A DNA stretch of 64,000 nucleotides from JAVBMP01 sp031552315 (GTDB lineage: Bacteria > Desulfobacterota > Desulfovibrionia > Desulfovibrionales > Desulfovibrionaceae): the NCBI GenBank assembly GCA_031552315.1, contig JAVBMP010000031.1:1-64000 (forward strand), given 5' to 3'. Under the pieces are notes generated by a model. That model saw only the letters and a list, made by a program, of their open reading frames with translations, was not told the origin of the DNA and ran no database searches. This document shows, one piece after another, positions 40,892-49,321 of the stretch (its first letter is position 1; every line of letters starts with the position of its first letter). The position numbers and the translations under genes were made by a program.

Positions 40892-42109
40892 TCAGACCCC
40901 TATGGACATGAAGAAAATGGCGAAGGCCGCATCCAGCACAATTACCAGAAAAATGGACGTGACAACCGATTGCGTGGTAAGCCGCCCCACAGATTCCGCG
41001 CTGCCAGTAGCCTGAAAGCCCAAGAAGCACCCAACCAGCCCAATAATTACGGCAAAGCAGGGGGCCTTTACCATGCCCACCATAAAATGCTTGAATGTTT
41101 CAATGCTCATAAAGCGGTTGATAAAGGTGTTTATGCTAAGGTCAACGGAAATGGCCGCCGCTGTCATGCCGCCTATCATGGCGGTAATATCCGCCACCAG
41201 CAACAGGGCGGGCAGCATAAGCATAAGGGCCAGAATGCGGGGCATAACCAGCGTTTCCATGGGGTTTACGCCCATGGATATCATGGCGTCCACCTCTTCA
41301 TTGGCAACCATGGAACCAAGCTGCGCAGTAAAGGCGGAACCGGAACGCCCGGCCACAAGAATGGCCGTAATAATAACCGCCATTTCCCTAAAGGTGAGTA
41401 TGGAAAGCAAATCCACCAAAAACACCTGGGTGCCGTACTGGGCCATAAGGTCTGAAGACATGTAGGAAATGACCACGCCTATAAGAAAGGCCAAAAGGGC
41501 CACAATGGGCACGGCGCGCAGGCCCGTCTGTTCCATGTGGCTTACCAGCGCGGTAAGGCGCATGCGCGAAGGGCGCAGCAAAATTCCGGCCAGGGTGCAA
41601 AGAAATTGCCCCCAAAAGCCTATAAGGTTGAACACCAGGTCAAAGGATTTAACAACGCGTTCACCGGTTTGCAGAAGCAGGGCGGTTATTTGCCCGGGCG
41701 GGGGGGGCAATTTTTCCACTTCCGCGGGGTGGCAGCGTTCCAGAATAATTCTGTGGGCTTCACGCGCGTTTAAAAGGGGCAGGCAGGTGGAATCCGCATT
41801 GTCGCGGCTAAAGCAGGGGTTGGCGGTTCTTGCGGCGCGCAGCGGGTCAAGCGCGTTTTTGTCCGCCAGCAGGTTTATAAGCAACGCGCCGGAGGTGTCC
41901 ATTTCACTTATTCCGGCAAGGTCAATGGCTGTAATGGCGTTTTGCCCGTTGCCCTGCCGTTTTTTCATGTTGCGCAGCAAATCCGGCATGGGGGCAATGC
42001 TGTGCACTGTCCATGGGCCGGAAAGGCGCAGCACAGGCCCGGCCTGGCCGTTTATAATGGTGGCATCCGGTTGGCGCGCCGGGTCTTGTGCGTCTTCACG
42101 TTGCGTCAT
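40892..42109 (-). CDS. MCE-system permease (MlaE) with N-terminal STAS domain
   Basis: The 405-residue protein (ATG 42109; an upstream TTG in frame adds 13 residues) has an N-terminal STAS-like domain (VLRLSGPWTVHSIAPMPDLL, ITAIDLAGISEMDTSGALLI, about 20-130) like MlaB. A C-terminal MlaE permease follows (ALVSHMEQTGLRAVPIVALL, SYMSSDLMAQYGTQVFLVDL, FTAQLGSMVANEEVDAMISM, MPRILALMLMLPALLLVADI) with five or six helices. MlaB and MlaE are separate proteins in E. coli; the fused form is common in other lineages. It is the first gene of the operon. Confidence 0.92.
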   Translation of the reverse strand: MTQREDAQDPARQPDATIINGQAGPVLRLSGPWTVHSIAPMPDLLRNMKKRQGNGQNAITAIDLAGISEMDTSGALLINLLADKNALDPLRAARTANPCFSRDNADSTCLPLLNAREAHRIILERCHPAEVEKLPPPPGQITALLLQTGERVVKSFDLVFNLIGFWGQFLCTLAGILLRPSRMRLTALVSHMEQTGLRAVPIVALLAFLIGVVISYMSSDLMAQYGTQVFLVDLLSILTFREMAVIITAILVAGRSGSAFTAQLGSMVANEEVDAMISMGVNPMETLVMPRILALMLMLPALLLVADITAMIGGMTAAAISVDLSINTFINRFMSIETFKHFMVGMVKAPCFAVIIGLVGCFLGFQATGSAESVGRLTTQSVVTSIFLVIVLDAAFAIFFMSIGV

Positions 42110-42572
42110 AATTTTCAGGGTATGCTTTTTTGCAATGTTTACACGCAAGACAACCCGTCAGCGCCAAAAGCTTGAAAATGGCGGACGCATGTTTGCGGAA
42201 AAAAACTCTGCCGTCTAATTCGCATAGCTTGCGGCGTATAAGAGCTTGCATAAATGAACGGACAAGTTCCAACCCCCCAAGACATATTTCAAAGTATATT
42301 AAACATAAAGTCATGATTCCGCAACAAAATACTTGCGCCTGTCAGGGGGCTGTTTTTTTTAAGCCGTTGGTATGGTTAAAACTGCCTATAACATATTAGG
42401 CATTTACTTTTTTTCAGAAAGCCGATATGCCTAAAAATTATTCAGGGTTGTCGCCAAATGTTTTTTCCTTTGCGGCAATATGCCCTTGTGCCTGAAATTT
42501 GCCTTTCCGGCAAACAAAATTAACCGTTTCAGAAATGAAATATGTTATAAAACAAAGTAGTCAGGAGAAGTT
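42110..42572. other. AT-rich intergenic region between the divergent MlaE and DHH genes
   Basis: About 460 bp with no gene. It holds a palindromic pair aggcat/atgcct (about 42398-42440) and T-rich runs. Just before the DHH gene, TTATAAAAC (about 42545) could be a -10 region. Promoters of both divergent genes should lie here; nothing more specific is visible. Confidence 0.4.
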
Positions 42573-43487
42573 ATGCGTCTTGTTACTCGTTCGGACTTTG
42601 ACGGGTTGGCCTGTGGGGTGTTGCTTAAGCATATAGGGGTAATAGACAGCTTCAAGTTCGTTCATCCCAAAGATATGCAAGACGGTGTCGTTGAAATAAC
42701 TGAAAACGACGTGCTGGCCAACGTGCCCTACGTTGAAGGCTGCGGCATGTGGTTTGACCACCACGCCAGCGAGCTGGAACGCCTGGGCAACAAAGACGTG
42801 CCCGGCGCGGTGAAAATGTACCCCAGCTGCGCCCGCGTTATATGGGAATACTACGGCGGCAATGAAAAGTTCGGCCCCCAGCTTGACGAGCTTATGGCCG
42901 CGGTTGACAAGGTGGATAGCGGCAGCCTTTCGCGTGAAGACGTGCTTGACCCTTCCGGCTGGGTTCTGCTGGGTTTTATAATGGACCCGCGCACCGGCCT
43001 TGGCCGTTACCGTGACTACCGCATAAGCAACTACCAGCTTATGGAAGAACTGATAGACTACTGCGCCACCAAAAATGTTGACGAAATTCTCGCCTTGCCG
43101 GATGTGGCGGAACGCACCAAACGGTATTTTGAGCAAGAAAATGAATTTCAGGCCATGCTGAAAAAATGCTCCACCCAGCACGGCAATGTTGTGCTTATTG
43201 ACCTGCGCGACCAGGAAGAAATTCTTTCCGGCAACCGCTTTACGGTTTACAGCATGTTCCCGGACTGCAACGTCAGCGCCCAGGTCATATGGGGGCTTAA
43301 AAAGCAGAACGTTGTGGTAACAGTCGGGCATTCCATTCTTAACCGCAGCTGCCGCAGCGATGTGGGCAAACTTATGCTGAAACACGGGGGCGGCGGCCAC
43401 CAGCGCGTGGGCACCTGCCAGATTCCCACAGAAAATGCTGAAGCGATAATTAAAGAAATTGTGGATGCCCTGCGCGAAGCGAATTAA
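42573..43487 (+). CDS. DHH/DHHA1-family phosphoesterase
   Basis: DHH proteins cleave phosphodiesters (oligonucleotides, cyclic dinucleotides, polyphosphate). The 304-residue protein begins LVTRSDFDGLACGVLLKHIG (first metal-binding Asp), has FVHPKDMQDG and WFDHHASELERLG (DHH), and near the end the DHHA1 motif KHGGGGHQRVGTCQ. The length is typical of the exopolyphosphatase-like group but the substrate is undetermined. CAGGAG lies before the ATG. A strong terminator follows. Confidence 0.88.
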   Translation: MRLVTRSDFDGLACGVLLKHIGVIDSFKFVHPKDMQDGVVEITENDVLANVPYVEGCGMWFDHHASELERLGNKDVPGAVKMYPSCARVIWEYYGGNEKFGPQLDELMAAVDKVDSGSLSREDVLDPSGWVLLGFIMDPRTGLGRYRDYRISNYQLMEELIDYCATKNVDEILALPDVAERTKRYFEQENEFQAMLKKCSTQHGNVVLIDLRDQEEILSGNRFTVYSMFPDCNVSAQVIWGLKKQNVVVTVGHSILNRSCRSDVGKLMLKHGGGGHQRVGTCQIPTENAEAIIKEIVDALREAN

Positions 43488-43509
43488 CGCGCAAGCAAAA
43501 TCCATATTT

Positions 43510-43554
43510 CGCAGGCGGGCGTCCGGTAACGGGTTGCCCGCCTGCGGTTTTTTT
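43510..43554 (+). terminator. Rho-independent terminator after the DHH gene
   Basis: CGCAGGCGGGC and GCCCGCCTGCG form an 11-bp perfect stem, followed by GTTTTTTTGG, 23 bases after the stop codon. Confidence 0.9.
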
Positions 43555-43594
43555 GGGGCAAGGGTTGCTTTGGGCCGGGCGGGCCTCCTCAAAC

Positions 43595-43616
43595 GAGGCC
43601 GTTGCGCAACAGCCTC
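43595..43616. repeat. Family A end-palindrome (solo), A6
   Basis: GAGGCCGTTGCGCAACAGCCTC is the two outer ends of family A joined without an interior (compare gaggctgttgc and gcaacggcctc of A1). It may be a footprint or an internally deleted copy. Confidence 0.6.
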
Positions 43617-43734
43617 AAATAGCAGTTGCCGCCAGACGTAATGCTTGATAAGAAAAGACAGGTTCAGACAATCAGGCCATACAGGTACAAGCTGGCAGCT
43701 ACAAGCGGCAGGCGCAAGCAGGCAGGAGCAAGCC

Positions 43735-45315
43735 ATGAACAGTAAAAAGCTTAAAAGCGGGCAGGCGGAAGAAACCGGCGCGGCAAGGCAGCGCAAGCGG
43801 ATCATACCGTTTTCCATAGCCTTTGCCGGTAATGGGCATTTACTGAACAACGCGGCCCGGGTTGTTTACAGCAAGGATTTTGCGGATGCCTTCCCCGAAG
43901 TGCGGGTAGTGGCCCGCGTTGCCCCGGAACCGGATGAAAAAAAACAGCTTTTGTCCGCCTTGCGTTCCGTCCCGCGCTATGCCACGCCTGAAGAAATGTT
44001 TGCCGCGCACCCGGAAATAGAACTGGTGCTGAACACCACCCGTAACGCGGATGATATAGCCCGCCTGCAAGCCTGTGCTCCGCCCTGGGTTTCCGTCATC
44101 AAGGCCAGCGGCACGCACTTTTTCATCAAGGCGGCCAGCAACGGCACCGTGGTTCTGGGCGGGGGCAACCGTCTGTTGCGGGCCCGCCTTTCCTTTGCCG
44201 CGCTTATTGACCAGCTTGATGAAGACGTGCTGGTGCTGGACGCCAAAGGCAAACTGCAACAGGCCAACAAGCATTTTTTGGAAAACTCCGGCCATTGGCT
44301 GGGCGACAATATTGACGGCAAGGAACTGGGCTGCCTTGAAGCCCTGCAACGCTGCTGCGGGGTGGACAAGGACAAGGCCTGCCAGTGGCGGGCCGAAGGT
44401 TTGCGCAGCCGCCGTTATAGCGAGGTCTACACCCAGGTTACCCCGGAAGGGCAGATGCGCTATTTCCGCATGCTGATGGTGCCCTTGCTGGGTGAACGGG
44501 GTGAAAAGCGGGCGCTTTTCATGCGGCGCGATATAACAGAGCAGGTGAATATTGAACAGCGCTTGCAGCAAAGTGAAAAAATGGCGGCCATAGGCGACCT
44601 TTCCACCTACATTGCCCATGAAATACGCAACCCCCTTTTTGCCATAGGCGGCTTTGCCAACGCCCTGTTGCGTTCGCCTTCTCTGGATGAGGCCGCGCAG
44701 GAAAAGGCGCGCATCATACTGGAAGAATCGCAGCGGCTGGATGGAATTTTAAAAAGCATCATCAACTTTGCCCGCCCCACAGACAGCAGCGTGGGTGAAG
44801 TGGACGCCGGGCTGGTTTTGCGCCAAACAACGGACCTTATGAGCATAGCCGATGCGGAACGCGGCATAAAAACCGTGCTGGACGTGGCCCCCAACCTGCC
44901 TTTGGCGCGTGGCAACCTGGATCAGATCAAGCAATGCCTTATAAATTTGGTGAAAAATTCGCAAGAGGCCATGCCAAAAGGCGGCTCTTTGATATTGCGG
45001 GCCTTTATGAAAAATAATATGGTCTGCCTGGCTGTGGAAGATACCGGAGAAGGCATACCGTATGAGGTGCAGAAGCAGCTTTTCAGCCCGTTTTTCAGCA
45101 CCAAAAGCAAGGGCGCGGGGCTTGGCCTGGCCATGACCAAAAAAATTGTGGAAGAAATTGGCGGCAAGGTCAACCTGGTAAGTGAACCGGGCAAGGGCAC
45201 CACCATTACCTTGTCGCTGGTGCCGGTGCTGGCCGTGCCGCCCGGCGAACTGAGCATAAAAGACACGCCCGAAGGGGCGGAATATATTGTAACGCGGCAA
45301 AAAAGCAAAATTTAG
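43735..45315 (+). CDS. PAS sensor histidine kinase with N-terminal Rossmann-like domain
   Basis: The 526-residue protein (ATG 43735, AGGAG in front) has no membrane segment or signal peptide. Residues 15-125 look like a nucleotide-binding Rossmann fold (IPFSIAFAGNGHLLNNAARV, EVRVVARVAPEPDEK, PEEMFAAHPEIELVLNTTRN) of the type in oxidoreductases. Residues 150-265 are a PAS domain (QLDEDVLVLDAKGKLQQANK). Then come HisKA (LSTYIAHEIRNPLFAIGG, His295) and HATPase_c (N-box QCLINLVKNSQEAM, DTGEGIP, GAGLGLAMTKKI). It should sense a cytosolic signal, possibly a redox or nucleotide ligand. No response regulator lies beside it. Confidence 0.88.
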   Translation: MNSKKLKSGQAEETGAARQRKRIIPFSIAFAGNGHLLNNAARVVYSKDFADAFPEVRVVARVAPEPDEKKQLLSALRSVPRYATPEEMFAAHPEIELVLNTTRNADDIARLQACAPPWVSVIKASGTHFFIKAASNGTVVLGGGNRLLRARLSFAALIDQLDEDVLVLDAKGKLQQANKHFLENSGHWLGDNIDGKELGCLEALQRCCGVDKDKACQWRAEGLRSRRYSEVYTQVTPEGQMRYFRMLMVPLLGERGEKRALFMRRDITEQVNIEQRLQQSEKMAAIGDLSTYIAHEIRNPLFAIGGFANALLRSPSLDEAAQEKARIILEESQRLDGILKSIINFARPTDSSVGEVDAGLVLRQTTDLMSIADAERGIKTVLDVAPNLPLARGNLDQIKQCLINLVKNSQEAMPKGGSLILRAFMKNNMVCLAVEDTGEGIPYEVQKQLFSPFFSTKSKGAGLGLAMTKKIVEEIGGKVNLVSEPGKGTTITLSLVPVLAVPPGELSIKDTPEGAEYIVTRQKSKI

Positions 45316-45330
45316 GCCTGTTTTTTAACC

Positions 45331-45381
45331 AGGCAGTGTTGTCATGAGGTGCCTTTATACATGCTCATAACAACACTGCCT
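45331..45381. terminator. Hairpin after the histidine kinase gene
   Basis: AGGCAGTGTTGT and ACAACACTGCCT form a 12-bp perfect stem with extra pairing (CATGAG/CTCAT) and a loop of about 15 bases. There is no T run, so a terminator, attenuator or RNA element are all possible. Confidence 0.5.
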
Positions 45382-45403
45382 ACAACAGCAAGGTCAGGTA
45401 GGC

Positions 45404-45550
45404 ATGTCGGACCCCAAATCAAAAAAAATGCTTATTTTTGGTATATTCTTTTTCTTTTTTATGACCACAATGGCTATTGTCGGGGTTTACACCGACAGCC
45501 CGCTGGATAACCCGGCCCTTGGCGATGTGGCCGGTAAAAACCTTTGGTGA
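45404..45550 (+). CDS. Small single-helix membrane protein (48 aa)
   Basis: The frame MSDPKSKKMLIFGIFFFFFM continues TTMAIVGVYTDSPLDNP and ends at TGA 45548-45550. It has a polar/basic start, one hydrophobic segment (residues 9-28) and a short acidic, probably periplasmic tail. AGGTAGG lies before the ATG and the codon use fits the neighbours. It lies upstream of the CAP protein on the same strand. No family is recognised. Confidence 0.55.
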   Translation: MSDPKSKKMLIFGIFFFFFMTTMAIVGVYTDSPLDNPALGDVAGKNLW

Positions 45551-45598
45551 CTAGCCGGTTTTTAAAAACCAGGCTTTTTGGATAGCAGGAGCAAAAAG

Positions 45599-47347
45599 AT
45601 GAAAGTACGCAAACTGGCGGGGCTTGCAGGCGCGGCAATGCTTTTTTTGGCCGCCCTTGCGCCAATGGGCCTGGCCGCGGACAATAATGTTTTGTATTAT
45701 TTGATAGAAATGCAACGCCAGCGCGGCGGGCAGTGCAACGGGGCAACCCTGCCCCCGGCCCCCAGCCTTGTGCCTTCCGACAAACTTAGCGAAATAGCCT
45801 GGCGGCATGGGGCCAACCAGACCCCGGTGCCGGAACTGCTGGCCGCCAACAACATTTCTTATTCATCCCTGTTGGTGCTGCACACCCCGGATGCCCCCCC
45901 CGCAGACGCGGTAAACGCGCTGAAAAGCATGGCCTGTGAAGAACTTTTGGGCGGCCCATATACCCAGATAGGCGCGGAAAAGGCCAATGGCTACTGGTGG
46001 CTGGTTATGCTGGCCCCCGCGCAAAAAGGCCAGGTTGTACTGGGGGGCGGTTCCGCCCAGTACACTGAACCGGGCGCGCAAAACCCGGCCCAGCCCGGCC
46101 AGGCTGGGCAAGTGGGCCAAGCTGGTCAGCCTGGCCAGCCCGGCCAAGCTGGGCAACCGGGGCAACCGGGACAACCGGGCCAATCCAACAGTATGTCCTA
46201 TGGCGGGTTGGGCGGGCAGCCCCAAATTCCGCAAGCGCAAACATCCCAGCCTTTGCCGGGCGTTGTCCCCATTCAGCCGGGCCAGGTCATAAGCCGGGTG
46301 GAAGATAAAGGACAGGCCGGCGCGCAGCTTAGCGGCAGCAATTACAACAACCCGCAAAATTATGACCCCAACTTTACCCCGCTGCCGGCCCAGAATATTC
46401 AGGTAGAGGCGGAACGCTATGAGGCCCCGGGCCTGTCCGCAGGCGCAGCAACATCCGGGGTGGATTCCGGCCAGCCCGGCCAATCCGGAGGCCAACCCGG
46501 CCAGCCCGGCCAACCCGGAGGCCAGACTGGCGGCCAGGCGCTTCCTTATGGGCCGTCTACTCAATCCGGCCAACCCGGCCAACCCGGCCAGTCCGGCCAG
46601 CCGATGCAGCCCGGCCAGCCAAGCCCGGCCGCGCCCGGCGGCAATGTGCCGCGTTATGAAATTGCCCCCGGCGGGCGGCAGGTTCCGCTTGCCTACAACA
46701 TAGGCAACGCTGCCGGGGGTGCCCAGCCCGCGCTTCAGCCCGGCATGCAACCCGGTTCCGCCCCGGCCAATCCGGTTCCGCCCAATGCCGCGCAGGGGCA
46801 GCGCCCCACGTCCGGCAACGCGGTATTTTTGAACAGCCCCGGCGCGTCATCCGGCACTTTTCCCGGCGCTTCCCCCAGCGGCGCGGTGGCCCCGCAGGCC
46901 ATAACCCTTCAGGGAGAGCCGCAAAAAATGCTTGGCGCTATCAATAAAATACGCGGGCAAGGCCGCATTTGTGACGGCCTGCAACTGCCCCCGGCCTCTG
47001 CCCTTCAGGCGGAACAAACCCTTACCCGGACGGCCACGGCCCATTCGGTGGACATGCAGGCCAACCGCTACCTTTCCGCCACCGGGCAGGATGGCCGCAA
47101 CATGGGGCAAAAACTGCGTGATTCCGGGTACATGTGGGGGAATATCTCCACCCTGCTGACCCAGGGGGCGCGTTCACCGGAAGAAGCTTTGGATGCCTGG
47201 CTGGAAAAGCCGGTGAACTGCCAAAGCCTGCTCAACCCGGAGTTTCAGGATGTGGGCATAGGCTACGCGCCGGAACAGAAATATTGGACAGTCATCCTCT
47301 CTTCCCGGCCGGAATCCGGCGAAGGCATATATATTTATAAGGAATAG
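45599..47347 (+). CDS. Secreted CAP-domain (SCP-like) protein with Pro-Gly-Gln repeat spacer
   Basis: The 582-residue protein (ATG 45599, AGGAG in front) has a signal peptide (LAGAAMLFLAALAPMGLAA). The first 130 mature residues look like a degenerate CAP domain (LIEMQRQRGGQCNG, PSDKLSEIAWRHGANQTPVP, YWWLVMLAPA). A 290-residue spacer of PGQ repeats follows, then a C-terminal CAP domain (AINKIRGQGRICDG, LTRTATAHSVDMQANRYLSA, NPEFQDVGIGYAPEQKYWTV). CAP proteins are secreted and often bind peptidoglycan or lipid, or act as proteases; no catalytic role is clear here. Two CAP domains joined by a repeat spacer is unusual. A DUF721 gene starts two bases after its stop. Confidence 0.82.
   Translation: MKVRKLAGLAGAAMLFLAALAPMGLAADNNVLYYLIEMQRQRGGQCNGATLPPAPSLVPSDKLSEIAWRHGANQTPVPELLAANNISYSSLLVLHTPDAPPADAVNALKSMACEELLGGPYTQIGAEKANGYWWLVMLAPAQKGQVVLGGGSAQYTEPGAQNPAQPGQAGQVGQAGQPGQPGQAGQPGQPGQPGQSNSMSYGGLGGQPQIPQAQTSQPLPGVVPIQPGQVISRVEDKGQAGAQLSGSNYNNPQNYDPNFTPLPAQNIQVEAERYEAPGLSAGAATSGVDSGQPGQSGGQPGQPGQPGGQTGGQALPYGPSTQSGQPGQPGQSGQPMQPGQPSPAAPGGNVPRYEIAPGGRQVPLAYNIGNAAGGAQPALQPGMQPGSAPANPVPPNAAQGQRPTSGNAVFLNSPGASSGTFPGASPSGAVAPQAITLQGEPQKMLGAINKIRGQGRICDGLQLPPASALQAEQTLTRTATAHSVDMQANRYLSATGQDGRNMGQKLRDSGYMWGNISTLLTQGARSPEEALDAWLEKPVNCQSLLNPEFQDVGIGYAPEQKYWTVILSSRPESGEGIYIYKE
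46076..46630 (+). repeat. Pro-Gly-Gln minisatellite in the CAP-domain gene
   Basis: 9- and 18-bp units (cagcccggccaa and variants) encode runs of QPG/GQP in three clusters (about 46090-46190, 46480-46530 and 46560-46620). All are in frame. Confidence 0.85.
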
Positions 47348-47348
47348 C

Positions 47349-47855
47349 ATGAACCGCAAACCCGCGCCCAAAAGCGCGCGTTCCCTGCGCGTCTGTAGCG
47401 CCTCCGAGGCGTTGCGCGACTTTTTTGCCGCGCGTCCGGGGGCGGAAACCCGCATGGCCCTTGTGAAGCTTTGGCAGCACTGGGACATGGTGATGGGCGA
47501 GGAAATAACCCCGCTGGCCCGCCCGCTTGGCGAACGGGCCGGCACCCTGCTTGTGGGCGCGGAAGATAACATGGAACTGCAGGAATTGACCTTTTACGGG
47601 CCGGAAATGCTGGAAAGGGCCAATTCTTTCATGGGCTGGCCGCATTTTGCCGGTTTGCGGCTGGAACTTTTGCAGGGGCGCATACCGCTTTACCCGCCCA
47701 GACCGGCCGGGCAGTTGCCGTCCCCGCCCCCCAAAGAGGCCTGGACAAGGCCGGAAGGCTTCGGGCGGCTTTTGGAATTGGGCGTGCTGGATGCCGATTC
47801 CCCGGCGGGCCGCTGCTATGCGGCTTTTTTGGCCGCGCATGAAGCCCGCCCCTGA
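47349..47855 (+). CDS. DUF721 (DciA-like) protein
   Basis: DciA-family proteins interact with the replicative helicase. The 168-residue protein has the DUF721 pattern: ALVKLWQHWDMVMGEEITPL then PLGERAGTLLVGAEDNMELQ and a helix, followed by a proline-rich C terminus. Its ATG is two bases after the CAP gene stop. The family match is by pattern only; DciA function is proven in only a few bacteria, so this assignment is moderate. Confidence 0.72.
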   Translation: MNRKPAPKSARSLRVCSASEALRDFFAARPGAETRMALVKLWQHWDMVMGEEITPLARPLGERAGTLLVGAEDNMELQELTFYGPEMLERANSFMGWPHFAGLRLELLQGRIPLYPPRPAGQLPSPPPKEAWTRPEGFGRLLELGVLDADSPAGRCYAAFLAAHEARP

Positions 47856-47859
47856 GGTT

Positions 47860-48010
47860 TGTCCCCTGCCGGTTTGACCCCTGAGGTTTGGCCCTTGAGG
47901 TTCGCCCCCTGAGCTTCGCCCGGAAGCCAGTCCCCGAGTTGGGGTTCAGAACTCCGGGCCAGAACTCCGGTTCAGAACTCTGGCCAAAACTCTGGCCAGA
48001 AGCCAGTGGA
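47860..48010. repeat. Degenerate tandem repeats
   Basis: Two unit types stand in tandem: cctgaggttt(g/c)(g/a)cccc (about 47850-47930) and cagaactc(c/t)gg(c/t)(c/t) (about 47945-48000). There is no reading frame of note. It is a non-coding minisatellite between two genes. Confidence 0.6.
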
Positions 48011-48091
48011 GGCCGTTACATGCAAGCGGCACCCGGCATAGCCGGAGCAAATTTTTCAAACTTTGTCAAAATGCCATAAAAGGAGAAAATA

Positions 48092-48445
48092 ATGTCCGCA
48101 AAGCAGGCGTTTAAAGAATGGATACAGGAACAGCGCGATGCGGTTGCCGCGTATGAAAATAAGGCCGCCCAAGCCCTGGAAAAGGCGGATCCCGTGGAAT
48201 ACCGCGAACAGATGCGCCTGAAGGCCGAACTTCTGGCCGCGTTGCTTGAAAATGGCGAAAGCCGCCTTGGCGCAATGCCGGAAGCCGAAGCCGCCCCCCT
48301 GCGCAGCCGTTTGCGCCGTTTTGCAGCCAGCGCCTCCAACGCCCTGCGTCTGGGTTCCGTCTTCTACATGTCCGCCCTGCTTTACCCGGAAGACCACCAG
48401 CCGGGGCAACCCAATGACCTTGATGTCTGGCTGGCCGAGCTGTAG
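48092..48445 (+). CDS. Uncharacterised helical protein (117 aa)
   Basis: The protein is mainly helical and amphipathic (QAFKEWIQEQRDAVAAYENK, EYREQMRLKAELLAALLENG) with a basic centre (RSRLRRFAASASNALRLGSV) and no signal peptide. AAGGAG precedes the ATG. Its stop codon TAG is the first three bases of the following A5 repeat. No family is recognised. It is on the same strand as the RNA methyltransferase. Confidence 0.65.
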   Translation: MSAKQAFKEWIQEQRDAVAAYENKAAQALEKADPVEYREQMRLKAELLAALLENGESRLGAMPEAEAAPLRSRLRRFAASASNALRLGSVFYMSALLYPEDHQPGQPNDLDVWLAEL

Positions 48446-48523
48446 GGCCTGTCAACACAACGGCCCTTTTGCCCTCTGGCCTGCGTCAGAAAACAAAATG
48501 GCTCATTGTGTCAACAGGCCCTA
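48443..48523. repeat. Family A-related short inverted-repeat element A5
   Basis: The 81-bp element has ends tagggcctgtcaacacaa and ttgtgtcaacaggccctaaa, a perfect inverted repeat of 16 bases, with interior ggcccttttgccctctgg and ctgcgtcagaaaacaaaatgg shared with A4. It starts inside the stop of the 117-aa gene. It is followed by the tail of a family C end (gtggtttacgctt, 48527-48541). Confidence 0.8.
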
Positions 48524-48562
48524 AAGTGGTTTACGCTTATTTCAATTATGGAGAGTTGCGAC

Positions 48563-49321
48563 ATGAATGAGGGCTTGCGGGTAATTTTGGTGGAGCCGCG
48601 CTTTCCAGAAAATATCGGTATGGCCGCAAGGGCCTGCGCCAACATGGGCGTAAGCGAACTGGCGCTGGTAAAGCCGGAACGCTTTGACCTGCCCAAGGCC
48701 CTGCCCCTGGCCACAGCGCAGGGCGCGGCCATTTTGGAAAAGGCCCTGATTTTTGATGCCCTGCCGGAGGCCCTGGCCGGGCTGAACCTGGCCGTGGGCG
48801 CAACAGCCCGCACCGGCGGGCGGCGGCGTGAACTGCTAAACCCGGAAGGCGCGGCGGCTGAAGTGGCCGGGGTAATCAGTTCCGGCGGGCGGGCCGCGCT
48901 GGTCTTCGGGCCGGAAGACCGCGGCCTTTCCAATGAACATACAGACCTTTGCACCCGGCTGGTCACCATACCTACGGCCCAGGGCGGCCATTCGCTAAAT
49001 TTGGCCCAGGCGGTGCTGCTTCTGCTTTATGAATGCTTCAAACTGGGCGGCGATGCCGGAAAAAGCCGGGAAAACCCCCGCCGGGGCAAAAGCGGGGCCG
49101 GTTCACGCCCCGCCACTCTGGAAGAGGAAAATCTGGTTTTTCAGCGCCTTGAACAAAGCCTGCAACTTATAGAGGCCATCCCGGCGGAAAACCCGGAATG
49201 GTTCATGCAGCCCTTGCGCCGGTACTTGCGGCGCAGCCGTTTGCGGCGGCATGAATTTGATTTTTTGATGGGCGTCTGCCGGCAAATAAACCTTAAGTGC
49301 CGTGGGCGGAACGCGGAATGA
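48563..49321 (+). CDS. RNA 2'-O-methyltransferase, TrmJ/TrmH (SPOUT) group
   Basis: The 252-residue protein (ATG 48563, GGAGAG in front) has the SPOUT knot: GLRVILVEPRFPENIGMAAR, ACANMGVSELALVKPERF, TARTGGRRRELLNP, ALVFGPEDRGLSNEHTDLCT and IPTAQGGHSLNLAQAVLLLLY. The order is that of TrmJ/TrmH group 1 enzymes that methylate tRNA at position 32 or a related site; the substrate is not defined by sequence. The stop overlaps the next start (ATGA). Confidence 0.9.
   Translation: MNEGLRVILVEPRFPENIGMAARACANMGVSELALVKPERFDLPKALPLATAQGAAILEKALIFDALPEALAGLNLAVGATARTGGRRRELLNPEGAAAEVAGVISSGGRAALVFGPEDRGLSNEHTDLCTRLVTIPTAQGGHSLNLAQAVLLLLYECFKLGGDAGKSRENPRRGKSGAGSRPATLEEENLVFQRLEQSLQLIEAIPAENPEWFMQPLRRYLRRSRLRRHEFDFLMGVCRQINLKCRGRNAE

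Noticed and set aside
46076..46630. Collagen-like protein
   Set aside because: Repeats are PGQ/QPG but not a strict every-third-Gly pattern, and CAP domains flank them.
46005..46750. Long minus-strand frames opposite the CAP-domain gene
   Set aside because: They mirror the GC-rich repeat on the plus strand and have no start signals or domains.
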